Shown one piece after another: positions 50,708-61,900 of a stretch of DNA of 64,000 nucleotides. The notes beneath the pieces were generated by a model. The model did not search any database. It had not been told where the DNA came from and worked only from the letters and a program-made list of their open reading frames with translations. The stretch spans positions 464,501 through 528,500 of the forward strand of contig NZ_JARUBJ010000002.1 of NCBI RefSeq assembly GCF_029626145.1. Reading direction: 5' to 3'. Made by a program: the position numbers and the translations under genes. The number at the start of each line of letters is the position of its first letter. Position 1 is the first letter of the stretch. This DNA is from Micromonospora sp. WMMD961. Lineage in GTDB: Bacteria; Actinomycetota; Actinomycetes; Mycobacteriales; Micromonosporaceae.

Positions 50708-52087
50708 ATGTCCGTACCGCAATACCGAAAGGCTGCGGCGGTCGCGCTCGTGGCCGGCCTGGGGCTCAGCCTCACGGCGTGCTCCACGAAGAGTGACGAC
50801 AAGGGCGCGACCGCTGGCGGCAAGGTCACCATCACGGTCGACTGCCAGCCCGTCGGTGCCCAGAAAGAGCTGCTGAAGAACTGGAACGACGATGTCGCCG
50901 AGTTCCAGAAGCAGAACCCGGACATCGTCATCAAGAGCGTCAGCGTCGGCGAGCAGTGCAACAACCCGCCGGACTTCACCGCCCGGCTGGCCGGCGGCAC
51001 GGTGACCGACGTGTTCTACGGGTACATGACCGACGTCCAGCAGGTGCTTGACTCCGGTCAGGCGATGGACATCACCCAGTACGCCAACAAGGACACCGTT
51101 CCGACCTGGGACAGCATCGACCCCGCGCTGAAGGAGGTCTTCACCGACGGCGGCAAGCTCTACGCCGTACCGGTGAAGAACTACTCGATGGGCCTGATCT
51201 ACAACAAGGCCCTGTTCCAGCAGGCTGGGCTCGACGTGAACAACCCACCCAAGACCTGGGCCGACGTCCGGGCCGCCGCGAAGAAGATCTCCGCGCTCGG
51301 CAACGGCATCGCGGGCTACGCGGAGTACAGCGCCGGCAACACCGGCGGCTGGCACTTCACCTCCCTGCTCTACTCGCAGGGCGGCCAGGTGCTCACGGCT
51401 GACGGCAAGAAGGCCGACTTCAACAACGCGATGGGCAAGCAGGTCCTGCAGAACCTCAAGGACATGCGGTACGGCGACAACAGCATGGGTGCCCGCCAGC
51501 TGCTCCAGTGGGGCGACCTGCTGACCAACGCCGGCGCCGGCAAGGTCGGCATGTTCATCGGTGCGCCGGACGCCACCCAGGCGATCGTCAGCCAGTTCCA
51601 GGGCAAGTTCCAGGACTGGGCGATGGCCCCGCTGCCCGGCCAGGACGGTGCGGCGAAGGGGACGCTCGGTGGCGGCGAGGGCTACTTCTTCAAGAAGGAC
51701 CTCACCCCCGAGCAGGTCAAGGCCGGTCTCAAGTGGATCGCGTACCAGAAGCTCACCCCGGGCAAGGGTCAGTTCGACTACGTCCGGGCCAAGCCGCAGA
51801 ACTACCCGGTGGGTCTGCCCCAGCCGCTGCTCTTCGCCAACGGCAGCGACGCGCAGAAGCAGGAACTGGAGCTGCGCAAGGCGAACGCCAACGTCGACAC
51901 CGCCAACTTCGCGATCTTCGAGGCGACCCCGGTGCCGATCAAGGGTGAACCGCGCAACGCCCAGGCGATCTACGCGGTGCTCGACGCCGCGATGTCGGGT
52001 GTGCTGACCAACCCGAACTCGAACATCGACGCACTGCTCAAGACCGCCGAGGAGAAGGTCAACCAGCTCCTCGCCGCGGAGAGCTGA
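50708..52087 (+). CDS. Sugar ABC transporter substrate-binding lipoprotein
   Basis: Extracellular receptor of a CUT1-type importer, 459 residues. The signal peptide ends in the lipobox LTACS (Cys25). Mature segments are typical of extracellular solute-binding family 1: ITVDCQPVGAQKELLKNW, TVTDVFYGYMTDVQQVLD, YAVPVKNYSMGLIYNKALF and the C-terminal helical lobe. ATG 50708 is preceded by AAGGGA about 9 bases away. It is followed by two permease genes and the GH13 enzyme, and no ATP-binding subunit gene is present, so a shared MsiK-like ATPase is likely. Confidence 0.95.
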   Translation: MSVPQYRKAAAVALVAGLGLSLTACSTKSDDKGATAGGKVTITVDCQPVGAQKELLKNWNDDVAEFQKQNPDIVIKSVSVGEQCNNPPDFTARLAGGTVTDVFYGYMTDVQQVLDSGQAMDITQYANKDTVPTWDSIDPALKEVFTDGGKLYAVPVKNYSMGLIYNKALFQQAGLDVNNPPKTWADVRAAAKKISALGNGIAGYAEYSAGNTGGWHFTSLLYSQGGQVLTADGKKADFNNAMGKQVLQNLKDMRYGDNSMGARQLLQWGDLLTNAGAGKVGMFIGAPDATQAIVSQFQGKFQDWAMAPLPGQDGAAKGTLGGGEGYFFKKDLTPEQVKAGLKWIAYQKLTPGKGQFDYVRAKPQNYPVGLPQPLLFANGSDAQKQELELRKANANVDTANFAIFEATPVPIKGEPRNAQAIYAVLDAAMSGVLTNPNSNIDALLKTAEEKVNQLLAAES

Positions 52088-52176
52088 CCGAGCGTGTGGG
52101 GGCCGGGACGCCGACCCGGCCCCCACACACCACCCGCACCGCATCTCGACGTCACTTAACTCACCCAGGAGTTGCC

Positions 52177-53133
52177 TTGGCGATCACCGTCGTCCCGGAG
52201 ACCCCCAGGAAACCGGGCCGCCCGCCGTCGCCGTACTCGGCCGGGGCGCAGCGCACGAGCCTCGGCCGCAAGGTACGGGACAACCTCACCGGGCACGCGT
52301 TCCTGATCGGCGCGGTGCTCTGCTTCGTCGTCTTCTCCTGGTACCCGATGATCCGCGGCATCGTCATGAGCTTCCAGCGGACCCGGCGCGGCGAGACCAC
52401 CTGGGTGGGCTGGGACAACTACTCCCGCATCCTCGCCGACCCGAGCTTCTGGCCAGCCTGGCAGAACACGCTCTACTTCACGTTGCTCGCGCTCGTCCTC
52501 GGGTACGCGGTGCCGTTCTTCGTGGCGGTCCTGCTCAACGAGTTCCGCCACGCCAAGGGGTACCTGCGGATCCTGGTCTACCTACCGGTGATGCTGCCGC
52601 CGGCCTCGGCGCTGTACCTCTTCAAGTTCTACGCGTACGACCCCAGCGAGGCGGGCCTGTTCAACGCGATCCTGAAGGCGCTGCACCTGCCCACCTCGCA
52701 GTGGATGCAGTCGCCCGAGATGACGATGCCGGCGATGGTGCTCGCGTCGACCTGGATGAACATGGGCGGGGCGGTGCTGATCTACCTCGCCTCGTTGCAG
52801 AACATCCCGGGCGAGTTGTACGAGGCTGCCGAGCTCGACGGTGCGGGCATCTGGAAGCGCATCCGCCACGTGACGATCCCGCAGACCCGGTTGATCCTCG
52901 CGCTGCTGGCGATGATCCAGATCGTCGCCACGATGCAGCTCTTCATCGAGCCCCTGATCCTCGCCAACGGCGCGGGCGCGGAGGATTCCGCGACGTCGGT
53001 GGCGTACCTCATCTACCAGCACGGCTTCTTCCAGAACGACCTCAACGGCGCTGCGGCGCTCGGTGTGATCATGCTCGTGGTGCTGGCCGGCTTCTCCGCC
53101 GCCTACCTGCGGCTGAGCGCGAAACAGGACTAG
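52177..53133 (+). CDS. Sugar ABC transporter permease (MalF-like)
   Basis: First membrane subunit, 318 residues with about six helices. The EAA loop that contacts the ATPase is YEAAELDGAGIWKRIRHVTIP. The N-terminal 30 residues are Pro/Arg-rich and cytoplasmic. TTG 52177 is the start: AGGA stands 5 bases before it, and in-frame codons upstream lack a site. It lies 89 bases after the binding protein and 12 bases before the second permease. Confidence 0.92.
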   Translation: MAITVVPETPRKPGRPPSPYSAGAQRTSLGRKVRDNLTGHAFLIGAVLCFVVFSWYPMIRGIVMSFQRTRRGETTWVGWDNYSRILADPSFWPAWQNTLYFTLLALVLGYAVPFFVAVLLNEFRHAKGYLRILVYLPVMLPPASALYLFKFYAYDPSEAGLFNAILKALHLPTSQWMQSPEMTMPAMVLASTWMNMGGAVLIYLASLQNIPGELYEAAELDGAGIWKRIRHVTIPQTRLILALLAMIQIVATMQLFIEPLILANGAGAEDSATSVAYLIYQHGFFQNDLNGAAALGVIMLVVLAGFSAAYLRLSAKQD

Positions 53134-53145
53134 GACGGGCGAGAC

Positions 53146-54033
53146 ATGGCACAGGACTCCGGCACCCGGACCCTCATCTCCTCCGCGCAGCTTCGCCGTG
53201 GGCGCGGCAGGTTCATCTACTGGTCGCTGCTCACCGTCGTCGTCGTGGGCTTCACCCTGGTCTTCCTCGGGCCGCTCTACTGGATGGTCACCGGCGCGCT
53301 CAAGTCCGGCCAGGAGATCGCGCAGACCCCGCCCACGCTGTTCCCGAAGGACCCCCAGCCGCAGAACTACATCGACGCGTGGAACAACCTGGACCTCGCC
53401 AAGCTGTTGTTCAACACGTTCTACTACGCCACCGGCGCGGTGCTGTTCCAACTCGTCCTCGACACCGCCGCCGCGTACTCGTTGTCCAAGCTTCGACCGA
53501 TCTTCGGCAACGTGATCCTCGCCCTGATGCTGGGAACCCTGATGATCCCGGCGATGGTCCTCATCGTTCCGCAGTACGTCACGGTGATCGACCTGCCGAT
53601 CCTGCACATCAACCTGCTCGACTCGCCGTTCGCCATCTGGCTGCCGCTGGTCGCGAACGCGTTCAACATCTTCCTGCTGAAGCGGTTCTTCGACTCGATT
53701 CCCGAGGAGCTGATGGCGGCGGCTCTGATGGACGGGGCGTCGTCGATGCGCACGCTGTGGTCGATCATCCTGCCGTTGTCGCGCCCCATCCTCGGTGTGG
53801 TCTCGATCTTCGCGGTGACGGCGGTCTGGAAGGACTTCCTCTGGCCGAAGCTGGTCATGCCGTCGCCGGAGACCCGGACGGTCAGCGTCGGCATCTACGC
53901 CTTCGCGGGTGGTACGCCGATGAACGTGGTGATCGCCGCCTCGGTCATCGCCGCGATCCCGACCGTCATCATCTTCCTGATCTTCCAGCGGAACATCATG
54001 TCCGGTCTGACCACGGGCAGCATCAAGGGCTAG
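53146..54033 (+). CDS. Sugar ABC transporter permease (MalG-like)
   Basis: Second membrane subunit, 295 residues and six helices. The EAA loop is EELMAAALMDGASSMRTLWS, with the later GGTPMNVVIAASVIAAIPT in the last helix pair. GGGCGAG precedes ATG 53146. Together with the preceding permease it forms the heterodimer of a CUT1 importer. The GH13 gene follows after 101 bases. Confidence 0.93.
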   Translation: MAQDSGTRTLISSAQLRRGRGRFIYWSLLTVVVVGFTLVFLGPLYWMVTGALKSGQEIAQTPPTLFPKDPQPQNYIDAWNNLDLAKLLFNTFYYATGAVLFQLVLDTAAAYSLSKLRPIFGNVILALMLGTLMIPAMVLIVPQYVTVIDLPILHINLLDSPFAIWLPLVANAFNIFLLKRFFDSIPEELMAAALMDGASSMRTLWSIILPLSRPILGVVSIFAVTAVWKDFLWPKLVMPSPETRTVSVGIYAFAGGTPMNVVIAASVIAAIPTVIIFLIFQRNIMSGLTTGSIKG

Positions 54034-54134
54034 CCACGACCGCAACACCCCGCGCGGCGGACAACGATCGTTCGCCCGACACACATACAGGTCCGGCGAA
54101 CCCGCCGACGTACTGACCCAGAAAGCAGGTGCTC

Positions 54135-55772
54135 GTGTCCACAGCAGACAGCAGTCCGTGGTGGCGTGGAGCGGTGATCTACCAGGTGTATCCCCGGAGC
54201 TTCGCCGACGGCAACGGCGACGGCATCGGCGACATCGCCGGCATCCGGTCCCGGCTGGATCACCTGTCCGCGCTCGGCGTCGACGCGATCTGGTTCAGCC
54301 CCTGGTACCCCTCACCGATGGCCGACGCCGGCTACGACGTGTCCGACTACCGGGACATCGACCCGGTCTTCGGCACCCTCGCCGAGGTCGAGGCGTTGAT
54401 CGCCGAGGCGCACGCGCTGGGCATCCGGACCATCGTCGACGTGGTGCCGAACCACTGCTCCGACGCGCACCCGTGGTTCCAGGCCGCGCTCGCCGGTGGG
54501 CCCGGCGCACCCGAGCGGGACCTGTTCTGGTTCCGCCCCGGCCGGGGCCCCAACGGTGACCAGCGCCCCACCGACTGGGTCGGCGAGTTCGGTGGCGAAA
54601 CCTGGACCCGCACCACCAACCCGGACGGCACCCCCGGCGACTGGTATCTGCACCTCTTCGCCCCGCAGCAGCCGGACTTCAACTGGGACCACCCCCGGGT
54701 GCGGGCGGAGTTCGAGGACATCCTGCGGTTCTGGTTCGACCGGGGCGTGGACGGGATCCGGATCGACTCGGCCGGCCTGCTGGTCAAGGACGGGACGCTA
54801 CCCGAGGTCCAGCCGGACCAGCCGCACCCGTTCCACGACCTCGACGGGGTGCACGACATATACCGGGGCTGGCGGCGGGTCGCCGACGAGTACGCCGACC
54901 GTGCGTTGATCGGTGAGGTGTGGCTGCCGGACCGGCAGCGGTTCGCCAACTACCTGCGCCCGGACGAACTGCACGCCGCGTTCAACTTCGACTTCCTCGG
55001 CTGCGCCTGGGACGCTTCCGCGTTGCGCGAGAGCATCGACGGGACGCTGAGCGCGCACGCGCCGGTCAACGCCCCGGCCACCTGGGTCCTCTCCAACCAC
55101 GACGTCACCCGCCACGTCACCCGCTACGGTCGGGCCGACACCAGGTTCAGCTTCGCGGCCAAGCGCGAGGGTATCCCCACCGACCTGGAACTGGGCACCC
55201 GCCGAGCCCGGGCCGCCGCGCTGCTGTCGCTGTCGCTGCCCGGAGCCGCCTACGTCTACCAGGGCGAGGAGTTGGGCCTCTACGAGGTCGAGGACATCCC
55301 GTACGCGCTGCGGCAGGACCCGATGTGGGAACGTTCCGGCCGGATCGACCCGGGCCGGGACGGCTGCCGCGTACCCCTGCCGTGGGCTGGTGACGAGCCG
55401 CCGTTCGAGTTCAGTCCGGCCGGCGCCGCAGCGCCCTGGCTGCCCCAGCCGGCCGACTGGAAGGACCGGACGGCCCGCGCGCAGACCGGAGACTCGGCGT
55501 CGATGCTGGAGCTGTACCGGGCGGCGATCCAGGCGCGGCGGGCCGACCCGGCGCTCGGCGACGGGGAGCTGACCTGGCTGCCCGCCCCGGACAGCGTGCT
55601 CGCCTTCAGTCGTGGCGGCGGCTTCGTCTGCGTCGTCAACCTCTCCGACTCGCCGGTTCCGATGCCGGCGGAGGGGGAGTTGCTGCTGGCCAGTGGGCCA
55701 CTCGACGACGGGTTGCTGCCGGCCGACACCGCGGTCTGGCTGCGTACCGCCAAGGCGACCGACCTGACCTGA
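54135..55772 (+). CDS. GH13 alpha-glucosidase (oligo-1,6-glucosidase-like)
   Basis: Cytoplasmic retaining glucosidase of 545 residues. The (beta/alpha)8 barrel opens with WWRGAVIYQVYPRSF. Catalytic residues by spacing: nucleophile D211 in GIRIDSAG, acid/base E261 in IGEVWLP and the stabilising D323 in LSNHDVTR. There is no signal peptide. GTG 54135 has AAAGCAGG 5 bases before; GTG 54129 is also possible. Being in the importer operon, it likely hydrolyses imported alpha-linked oligosaccharides to glucose. Which linkage it prefers cannot be read. Confidence 0.93.
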   Translation: MSTADSSPWWRGAVIYQVYPRSFADGNGDGIGDIAGIRSRLDHLSALGVDAIWFSPWYPSPMADAGYDVSDYRDIDPVFGTLAEVEALIAEAHALGIRTIVDVVPNHCSDAHPWFQAALAGGPGAPERDLFWFRPGRGPNGDQRPTDWVGEFGGETWTRTTNPDGTPGDWYLHLFAPQQPDFNWDHPRVRAEFEDILRFWFDRGVDGIRIDSAGLLVKDGTLPEVQPDQPHPFHDLDGVHDIYRGWRRVADEYADRALIGEVWLPDRQRFANYLRPDELHAAFNFDFLGCAWDASALRESIDGTLSAHAPVNAPATWVLSNHDVTRHVTRYGRADTRFSFAAKREGIPTDLELGTRRARAAALLSLSLPGAAYVYQGEELGLYEVEDIPYALRQDPMWERSGRIDPGRDGCRVPLPWAGDEPPFEFSPAGAAAPWLPQPADWKDRTARAQTGDSASMLELYRAAIQARRADPALGDGELTWLPAPDSVLAFSRGGGFVCVVNLSDSPVPMPAEGELLLASGPLDDGLLPADTAVWLRTAKATDLT

Positions 55773-55783
55773 CAGTGCTCGCC

Positions 55784-55819
55784 GTGGTGCCGGCGGCCCG
55801 TCCCGGCCGCCGGCACCAC
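55784..55819 (+). terminator. Hairpin after the GH13 gene
   Basis: GTGGTGCCGGCGGCC at 55784-55798 pairs exactly with GGCCGCCGGCACCAC at 55805-55819 over CGTCCC. It would separate the importer operon from the first secreted glucanase gene. Confidence 0.75.
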
Positions 55820-55908
55820 GCCACCCGGAACGGAAGGAGGAACGAGGGGGACGCGCCGCACCGACACGGGGGGACCTGGCCTGCCTGACGAAAGGGAGAG
55901 CGCAGCTC

Positions 55909-58785
55909 ATGGCCAACCACACCACCGGCACCCCGCACCACCTTCGACACCCGACCCGGGCAGGGTTGGCCGCCATTGCCGCCGCCCTGCTCGCCGCCAC
56001 CTCGTTGACCGCTCTCGCGGTCACCGGCACCGCAACCCCGGCCTCGGCGGCCGGGCTGTCCCCCTTCGACATCCCCAACCGGGGCGCCACAGTGCCGTTC
56101 GTCGAGCAGGAGGCGGAGAAGGCCGCCCACAACGGCACGAAGATCGGCCCGGACCGCCGCTACGGCACGCTGCCGTCCGAGGCGTCCGGCCGGGAGGCGG
56201 TGACCCTCGACGCCGTCGGCGAGTACGTCGAATTCACCCTCACCGCCCCGGCCAACGCGGTCACCTTCCGGTACAGCCTGCCGGACAGCCCGGCCGGCAC
56301 GGGCCGGGACGCCGCCATCGACCTGCGGGCCAACGGGTCGCTTTTGAAGTCGGTCCCGGTGACGTCGCGGTACGGCTGGTACTACGGCGGATACCCGTTC
56401 AACAACAACCCGGGCGACACCAACCCGCACCACTTCTACGACGAGACCCGGGCGATGTTCGGCAGCACCCAGCCGGCCGGCACGAAGATCCGGTTCCAGG
56501 TCTCCTCGACCGCGCAGTCGCCCACGTTCACCATCGACCTGGCCGACTTCGAGCTGGTAGCCCCGGCGATCACGAAGCCCTCCGGCGTCATCGACGTGGT
56601 CACCGACTTCGGTGCCGACCCGAGCGGCGCGACCGACTCGACCGCGAAGTTCCAGGCGGCCGTCGACGCCGGTAAGGCCCAGGGCCGGGCGGTCTGGATC
56701 CCGACCGGGACCTTCACCCTCTGGGACCACGTGGTGGTCGACGGGGTGACGCTGCGTGGCGCCGGCCCCTGGTACTCGGTGCTCGGCGGCCGGCACCCCA
56801 CCGAGCGGAACCGGTCCGTCGGCATCTACGGGAAGTACGTCCCCGGTGGCGGCTACACCGGCCCGGTGCGCGCGCACGAGGCGAACGGGCCCAGCCGCAA
56901 CGTCACCCTGCGGGACTTCGCCATCATCGGCGACATCCGCGAGCGGGTCGACGACGACCAGGTCAACGCGCTGGGCGGGGCGATGACGAACTCGGTGGTC
57001 GACAACCTGTGGTTGGAGAACACCAAGGTCGGGGCGTGGATGGACGGCCCGATGGACAACTTCACCATCCGCAACAGCCGGATCCTGGACCAGACCGCGG
57101 ACGGGGTGAACTTCCACACCGGCGTGACCAACTCGACGGTGACCAACACCTTCGTCCGCAACACCGGCGACGACGCGTTGGCGATGTGGGCGCAGAGCGT
57201 GCCGAACGTCAACAACTCCTTCACCCGCAACACCATCGGCGTGACCCTGCTGGCGAACCACCTGGTCAGCTACGGCGGTCGGGACATCACGATCACCGAC
57301 AACGTGACGGCCGACTCGCTGACCAACGGCGGCGGCATCCACGTCGCGAACCGTTACCCGGGTGTGCAGGGCGACACCGCGGTCCGCGGCACCTGGACGA
57401 TCGCCCGCAACACGTTGATCCGCAACGGCAACTCGGACTACAACTGGAACTTCGGCGTCGGGGCGATCTGGTTCTCCGCCCTCAACGAGTCGTTCCAGCA
57501 GGCCACCATCAACATCACCGACACCGACATCCTGGACAGCTCGTACGCGGCGCTGCACTGGATCGAGGGCCAGACCAGCGGCATCAACCTCAACAACGTA
57601 CGCATCGACGGCGCCGGCACGTACGCGCTCCAGGTGCAGGCACCCAGCCAGGTGTCCTTCACCAACGTGCGGGCCACCAACATCGCGCAGAGCAACCCGA
57701 TGCACAACTGCGTGGGCGGTGGCTTCCAGATCACCCAGGGCTCGGGGAACTCCGGCTGGTACACCCCGACCCCGTACTGCGGCCCGTGGCCGAACCCGCA
57801 GTGGGGTGGCGGACCCACCTCGCCGCCGCCCACCACGACCCCGCCTCCCACGACCCCGCCGCCGACCACGCCACCCCCGACCAGCGGGAACCTGGCGCTG
57901 AACCGGTCGACGACCGCCACCAGCACCAACCAGAACTACGCGGCGGGCAACGTGGTGGACGGCAACGCGGCCAGCTACTGGGAGAGCGCCAACAACGCGT
58001 TCCCGCAGTCGATCACCATCGACCTGGGCGCGTCCCGGTCCGTCGACCGGGTGGTGCTCAAGCTGCCCAGCGGTTGGGAGCAACGCACCCAGACGCTGTC
58101 GGTGCTCGGCTCCGCCGACGGGTCGTCGTACTCCACGCTGGCGTCGTCCGCCAGCCGGGTCTTCACCCCCGGCTCGGGCAACACCGTGTCGATCGGGCTG
58201 CCCTCCGGTGCCCGCCGCTACCTCCGGGTCACCGTCACCGGCAACACCGGCTGGCCGGCCGCGCAGCTCTCCGAGGTCGAGGTGTACGGCGGCACGACCA
58301 CCACACCACCGCCGACCACCACCCCGCCCCCGACCACCCCGCCACCCACGACCACCCCGCCACCCAGCGGCAACCTGGCGGCCGGGCGGTCGATCACCGA
58401 GACCAGCCACTCCGACGTGTACGCCGCCCCCAACGCGGTGGACGGCAACCCGAACACCTACTGGGAGAGCGCCAACAACGCCTTCCCGCAGTCACTGACC
58501 GTGGACCTGGGTGCCGACCGGTCGGTGTCCCGGGTGGTGCTGAAACTCCCACCGTCGTCGGCCTGGCAGACGCGTACGCAGACGCTGGCGGTGCTCGGCT
58601 CCACCAACGGCTCGTCGTTCACCACGGTGAAGGCGTCCGCCGGCTACACCTTCAACCCGGCCAGCGGCAACACGGCCACCGTGACCTTCACGGCGACCAA
58701 CCAGCGGTACCTGCGACTCACCGTCACCGGCAACAGCGGCTGGCCGGCCGGCCAGCTCAGCGAGTTCGAGGTCTATTCCAGCTAG
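55909..58785 (+). CDS. Secreted GH87-type alpha-1,3-glucanase with two discoidin domains
   Basis: A 958-residue exported enzyme. Order: signal peptide (to about 47, ending ASAA), a beta-sandwich carbohydrate-binding module of CBM35/6 type (48-225, VEFTLTAPANAVTFRYSLP), a right-handed beta-helix (about 226-632, starting VVTDFGADPSGATDS), a Pro/Thr linker, a discoidin module (659-793), a second linker, and a second discoidin module (819-958). D398 and the pair D421-D422 (NTGDDALAM) have the spacing I recall for the catalytic Asp residues of GH87. GH87 enzymes cleave alpha-1,3-glucan. GGGAG precedes ATG 55909. It is divergent in layout but parallel to the next protein. Confidence 0.82.
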   Translation: MANHTTGTPHHLRHPTRAGLAAIAAALLAATSLTALAVTGTATPASAAGLSPFDIPNRGATVPFVEQEAEKAAHNGTKIGPDRRYGTLPSEASGREAVTLDAVGEYVEFTLTAPANAVTFRYSLPDSPAGTGRDAAIDLRANGSLLKSVPVTSRYGWYYGGYPFNNNPGDTNPHHFYDETRAMFGSTQPAGTKIRFQVSSTAQSPTFTIDLADFELVAPAITKPSGVIDVVTDFGADPSGATDSTAKFQAAVDAGKAQGRAVWIPTGTFTLWDHVVVDGVTLRGAGPWYSVLGGRHPTERNRSVGIYGKYVPGGGYTGPVRAHEANGPSRNVTLRDFAIIGDIRERVDDDQVNALGGAMTNSVVDNLWLENTKVGAWMDGPMDNFTIRNSRILDQTADGVNFHTGVTNSTVTNTFVRNTGDDALAMWAQSVPNVNNSFTRNTIGVTLLANHLVSYGGRDITITDNVTADSLTNGGGIHVANRYPGVQGDTAVRGTWTIARNTLIRNGNSDYNWNFGVGAIWFSALNESFQQATINITDTDILDSSYAALHWIEGQTSGINLNNVRIDGAGTYALQVQAPSQVSFTNVRATNIAQSNPMHNCVGGGFQITQGSGNSGWYTPTPYCGPWPNPQWGGGPTSPPPTTTPPPTTPPPTTPPPTSGNLALNRSTTATSTNQNYAAGNVVDGNAASYWESANNAFPQSITIDLGASRSVDRVVLKLPSGWEQRTQTLSVLGSADGSSYSTLASSASRVFTPGSGNTVSIGLPSGARRYLRVTVTGNTGWPAAQLSEVEVYGGTTTTPPPTTTPPPTTPPPTTTPPPSGNLAAGRSITETSHSDVYAAPNAVDGNPNTYWESANNAFPQSLTVDLGADRSVSRVVLKLPPSSAWQTRTQTLAVLGSTNGSSFTTVKASAGYTFNPASGNTATVTFTATNQRYLRLTVTGNSGWPAGQLSEFEVYSS

Positions 58786-58791
58786 GCCGTC

Positions 58792-58816
58792 GGCCCCGCC
58801 CGGACCGGGCGGGGCC
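58792..58816 (+). terminator. Hairpin after the first glucanase gene
   Basis: GGCCCCGCCCGG at 58792-58803 and CCGGGCGGGGCC at 58805-58816 are complementary around one base; the practical stem is about 10 pairs. It follows the stop by 6 bases. Confidence 0.6.
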
Positions 58817-58968
58817 ACCGGTCCGGTCCGGCGCAACGCGGCGCCGGCCACCCACCCCGTCCCCCAACCCGCACCATCCCCCACCTGTCGCGGAACGACG
58901 GGCGTACCCCTGCACCCGTCGCCGGGCAACGCACCCACACCCACCCCCGAAAGAGGTGTAGCGACCCC

Positions 58969-61900
58969 ATGTTCAGCAACGGCACCAGACGAGGCACGCC
59001 GCCGCTCGGCGCGCCCAATCCCGTCCCCCGCACGGGCCACCGACGGCTGCTCGCCAGCGTGCTCGCCGGGATGCTCCTCGCCACCGCCCCGGTCGTCATC
59101 CCCGCGGCGAACGCGGCACCGGCGGTCGACCCGGTCGCCGCCGCCGCGCGGATGGCCATGCTCGCCGGGCTCTCCGCGACGATGACCGCCAGCAGCTACA
59201 ACCAGAACTACGTGGCGGGCAACGCCAACGACGGCAACGCGTCGACCTACTGGGAGAGCGCCAACAACGCGTTCCCGCAGTGGATCCAGGCTGACCTGGG
59301 CGCCACGGTCAGCGTGGACCGGGTGGTGCTCAAGCTGCCACCCGCGTCGGACTGGCAGACCCGCACCCAGACGCTGTCGGTGCTCGGCTCGACCAACGGC
59401 TCGTCCTTCACCACCCTGAAGGCGTCCGCCGGCTACACCTTCAACCCGAGCAGCGGCAACACCGCGACGGTCAGCTTCACCGCCGCCAGCACCCGCTACG
59501 TGCGGGTGCAGGTCACCGGCAACACCGGCTGGCCGGCCGCGCAGTTCTCCGAGGTCGAGGTGTACGGCGCCACCGGCAGCACCGACACCCAGGCCCCGAG
59601 CGTTCCCGGCAACCTGGCGTACACCCAGCCGGCCAGCGGGCAGATCCGGCTCACCTGGTCAGCGTCCACCGACAACGTCGGGGTGACCGGCTACGACGTC
59701 TACGCCAACGGCGCGCTGCGCGGCAGCGTCAACGGCTCGACGCTCACGTACACCGACAGTCAGTCGGCCAGTGCCACCGTCTCGTACTACGTGCGGGCCA
59801 AGGACGCGGCCGGGAACCAGTCGGCGAACAGCAACACCGTGACCCGGACCGGCACCGGCAACCCGCCGACCGGTAGCAACCTGGCGATCGGCAAACCGAT
59901 CACCGCCTCCGGGTACGTGCACACGTTCGTGGCCACCAACGCCAACGACAACAACGTGGCCACCTACTGGGAGGGCAACGGCAACCCGAGCACGCTGACC
60001 GTGCAGCTCGGCGCGAACGCCAGCCTCAGCCAGATCGTGCTCAAGCTGAACCCGGACTCGGCCTGGGGTACGCGTACGCAGAACATCACGGTGCTCGGCC
60101 GGGACCAGGGTTCGTCGAGCTTCACCACCCTGGTCGGCGCGGCGAACTACACCTTCAACCCGGGCAGCGGCAACACGGTGACCATCCCGGTCTCCGGTGC
60201 TGCGGCGGACGTACGGCTCTCGATCGCCTCGAACACCGGCGCCCCGGCCGGGCAGGTGGCCGAGTTCCAGGTCTTCGGCACCCCCGCGCCGAACCCGGAC
60301 CTGACCGTCACCGGCATGTCGTTCAGCCCGTCCGCACCGGTCGAGACCAGCACGATCACCCTCTCGGCCACCGTGCGCAACGCCGGCTCGGCGGCCTCCG
60401 GCGCGACGAACGTCAACTTCTACCTGGGCTCCACCCGGGTCGGGACCGCCTCGGTCGGCAGCCTCGCCTCCGGCGCCTCGACCACTGTCAGCGCCAGCAT
60501 CGGCACCCGTGACGCGGGCAGCTACCCGCTCAGCGCGAAGGTCGACGAGTCGAACACCGTCGTCGAGCAGGACGACACCAACAACAGCTACACCAACCCC
60601 AGCCCGCTGGTCGTCGCCGCGGTCGCCAGCTCCGACCTCGTCGCCTCGGCGGTCGCCTGGTCGCCGGGCAACCCGTCGGCGGGCAACACGGTGACCTTCT
60701 CCGTGTCCATCCGCAACGCCGGCAACCAGGCTTCCGCGTCCGGTGCGCACGGCATCACCCTGACCGTGCTCAACGAGTCCGGCACCGTGGTCCGTACCCT
60801 GGCCGGCTCGTACTCCGGCGTGATCAACGCCGGCGCCACGGTCGGGCCGATCAACCTGGGCACCTGGACCGCCGCGAACGGCAAGTACACCGTCCGGGTG
60901 GTGCTCGCCGTGGACGGCAACGAGCTGCCGGTGAAGCAGGCCAACAACACCAGTGACCGCCCCCTCTTCGTCGGTCGCGGCGCCAACATGCCCTACGACA
61001 TGTACGAGGCCGAGGACGGTGCGATCGGCGGTGGCGCCAGCGTCGTCGGGCCGAACCGGGAGATCGGCGACCTGGCCGGCGAGGCGTCCGGTCGGCGGGC
61101 GGTGACCCTCAACTCGACCGGCAGCTACGTCGAGTTCACCACCCGGGCCAGCACCAACACGCTGGTCACCCGCTTCTCCATCCCGGACGCACCGGGCGGC
61201 GGCGGCATCAACTCGACGCTGAACGTCTACGTCAACGGCACGTTCCACAAGGCCATCGACCTGACGTCCCGGTACGCCTGGCTCTACGGCAACGAGGCCA
61301 GCCCGGGCAACTCACCGAGCGCGGGCGGACCGCGGCACATCTACGACGAAGCCAACGTCATGCTCAACTCCACCGTCCCGGCCGGCAGCAAGATCCGCCT
61401 GCAGAAGGACCCGGCCAACACCACCACGTACGCGATCGACTTCATCAACACCGAGCAGGTGTCGCCGATCGCCAACCCGGACCCGTCCCGCTACACCACG
61501 CCGACCGGCTTCACCCACCAGGACGTGCAGAACGCCCTGGACCGGGTGCGGATGGACACCACCGGCAACCTGGTCGGGGTGTACCTGCCGGCCGGAAACT
61601 ACTCCACCTCGTCGAAGTTCCAGGTGTACGGCAAGGCGGTCCAGGTGACCGGCGCCGGCCCCTGGTACACCCGGTTCAATGCCCCGTCGGGCCAGGACAA
61701 CACCGACATCGGCTTCCGGGCCGAGGCGTCGGCGGCGAACTCGTCGTTCAAGAACTTCGCCTACTTCGGTAACTACACCTCGCGCATCGACGGCCCGGGC
61801 AAGGTGTTCGACTTCTCCAACGTGTCGAACATCGTGATCGACAACATCTGGAACGAGCACATGGTGTGCCTCTACTGGGGCGCGAACACCGACTACATGA

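Noticed and set aside
55636..58410. A 924-codon open frame antisense to the GH13 and first glucanase genes
   Set aside because: It crosses two strong genes and a terminator and its translation is Gly/Arg/Val-rich without motifs; it is a GC-content shadow.
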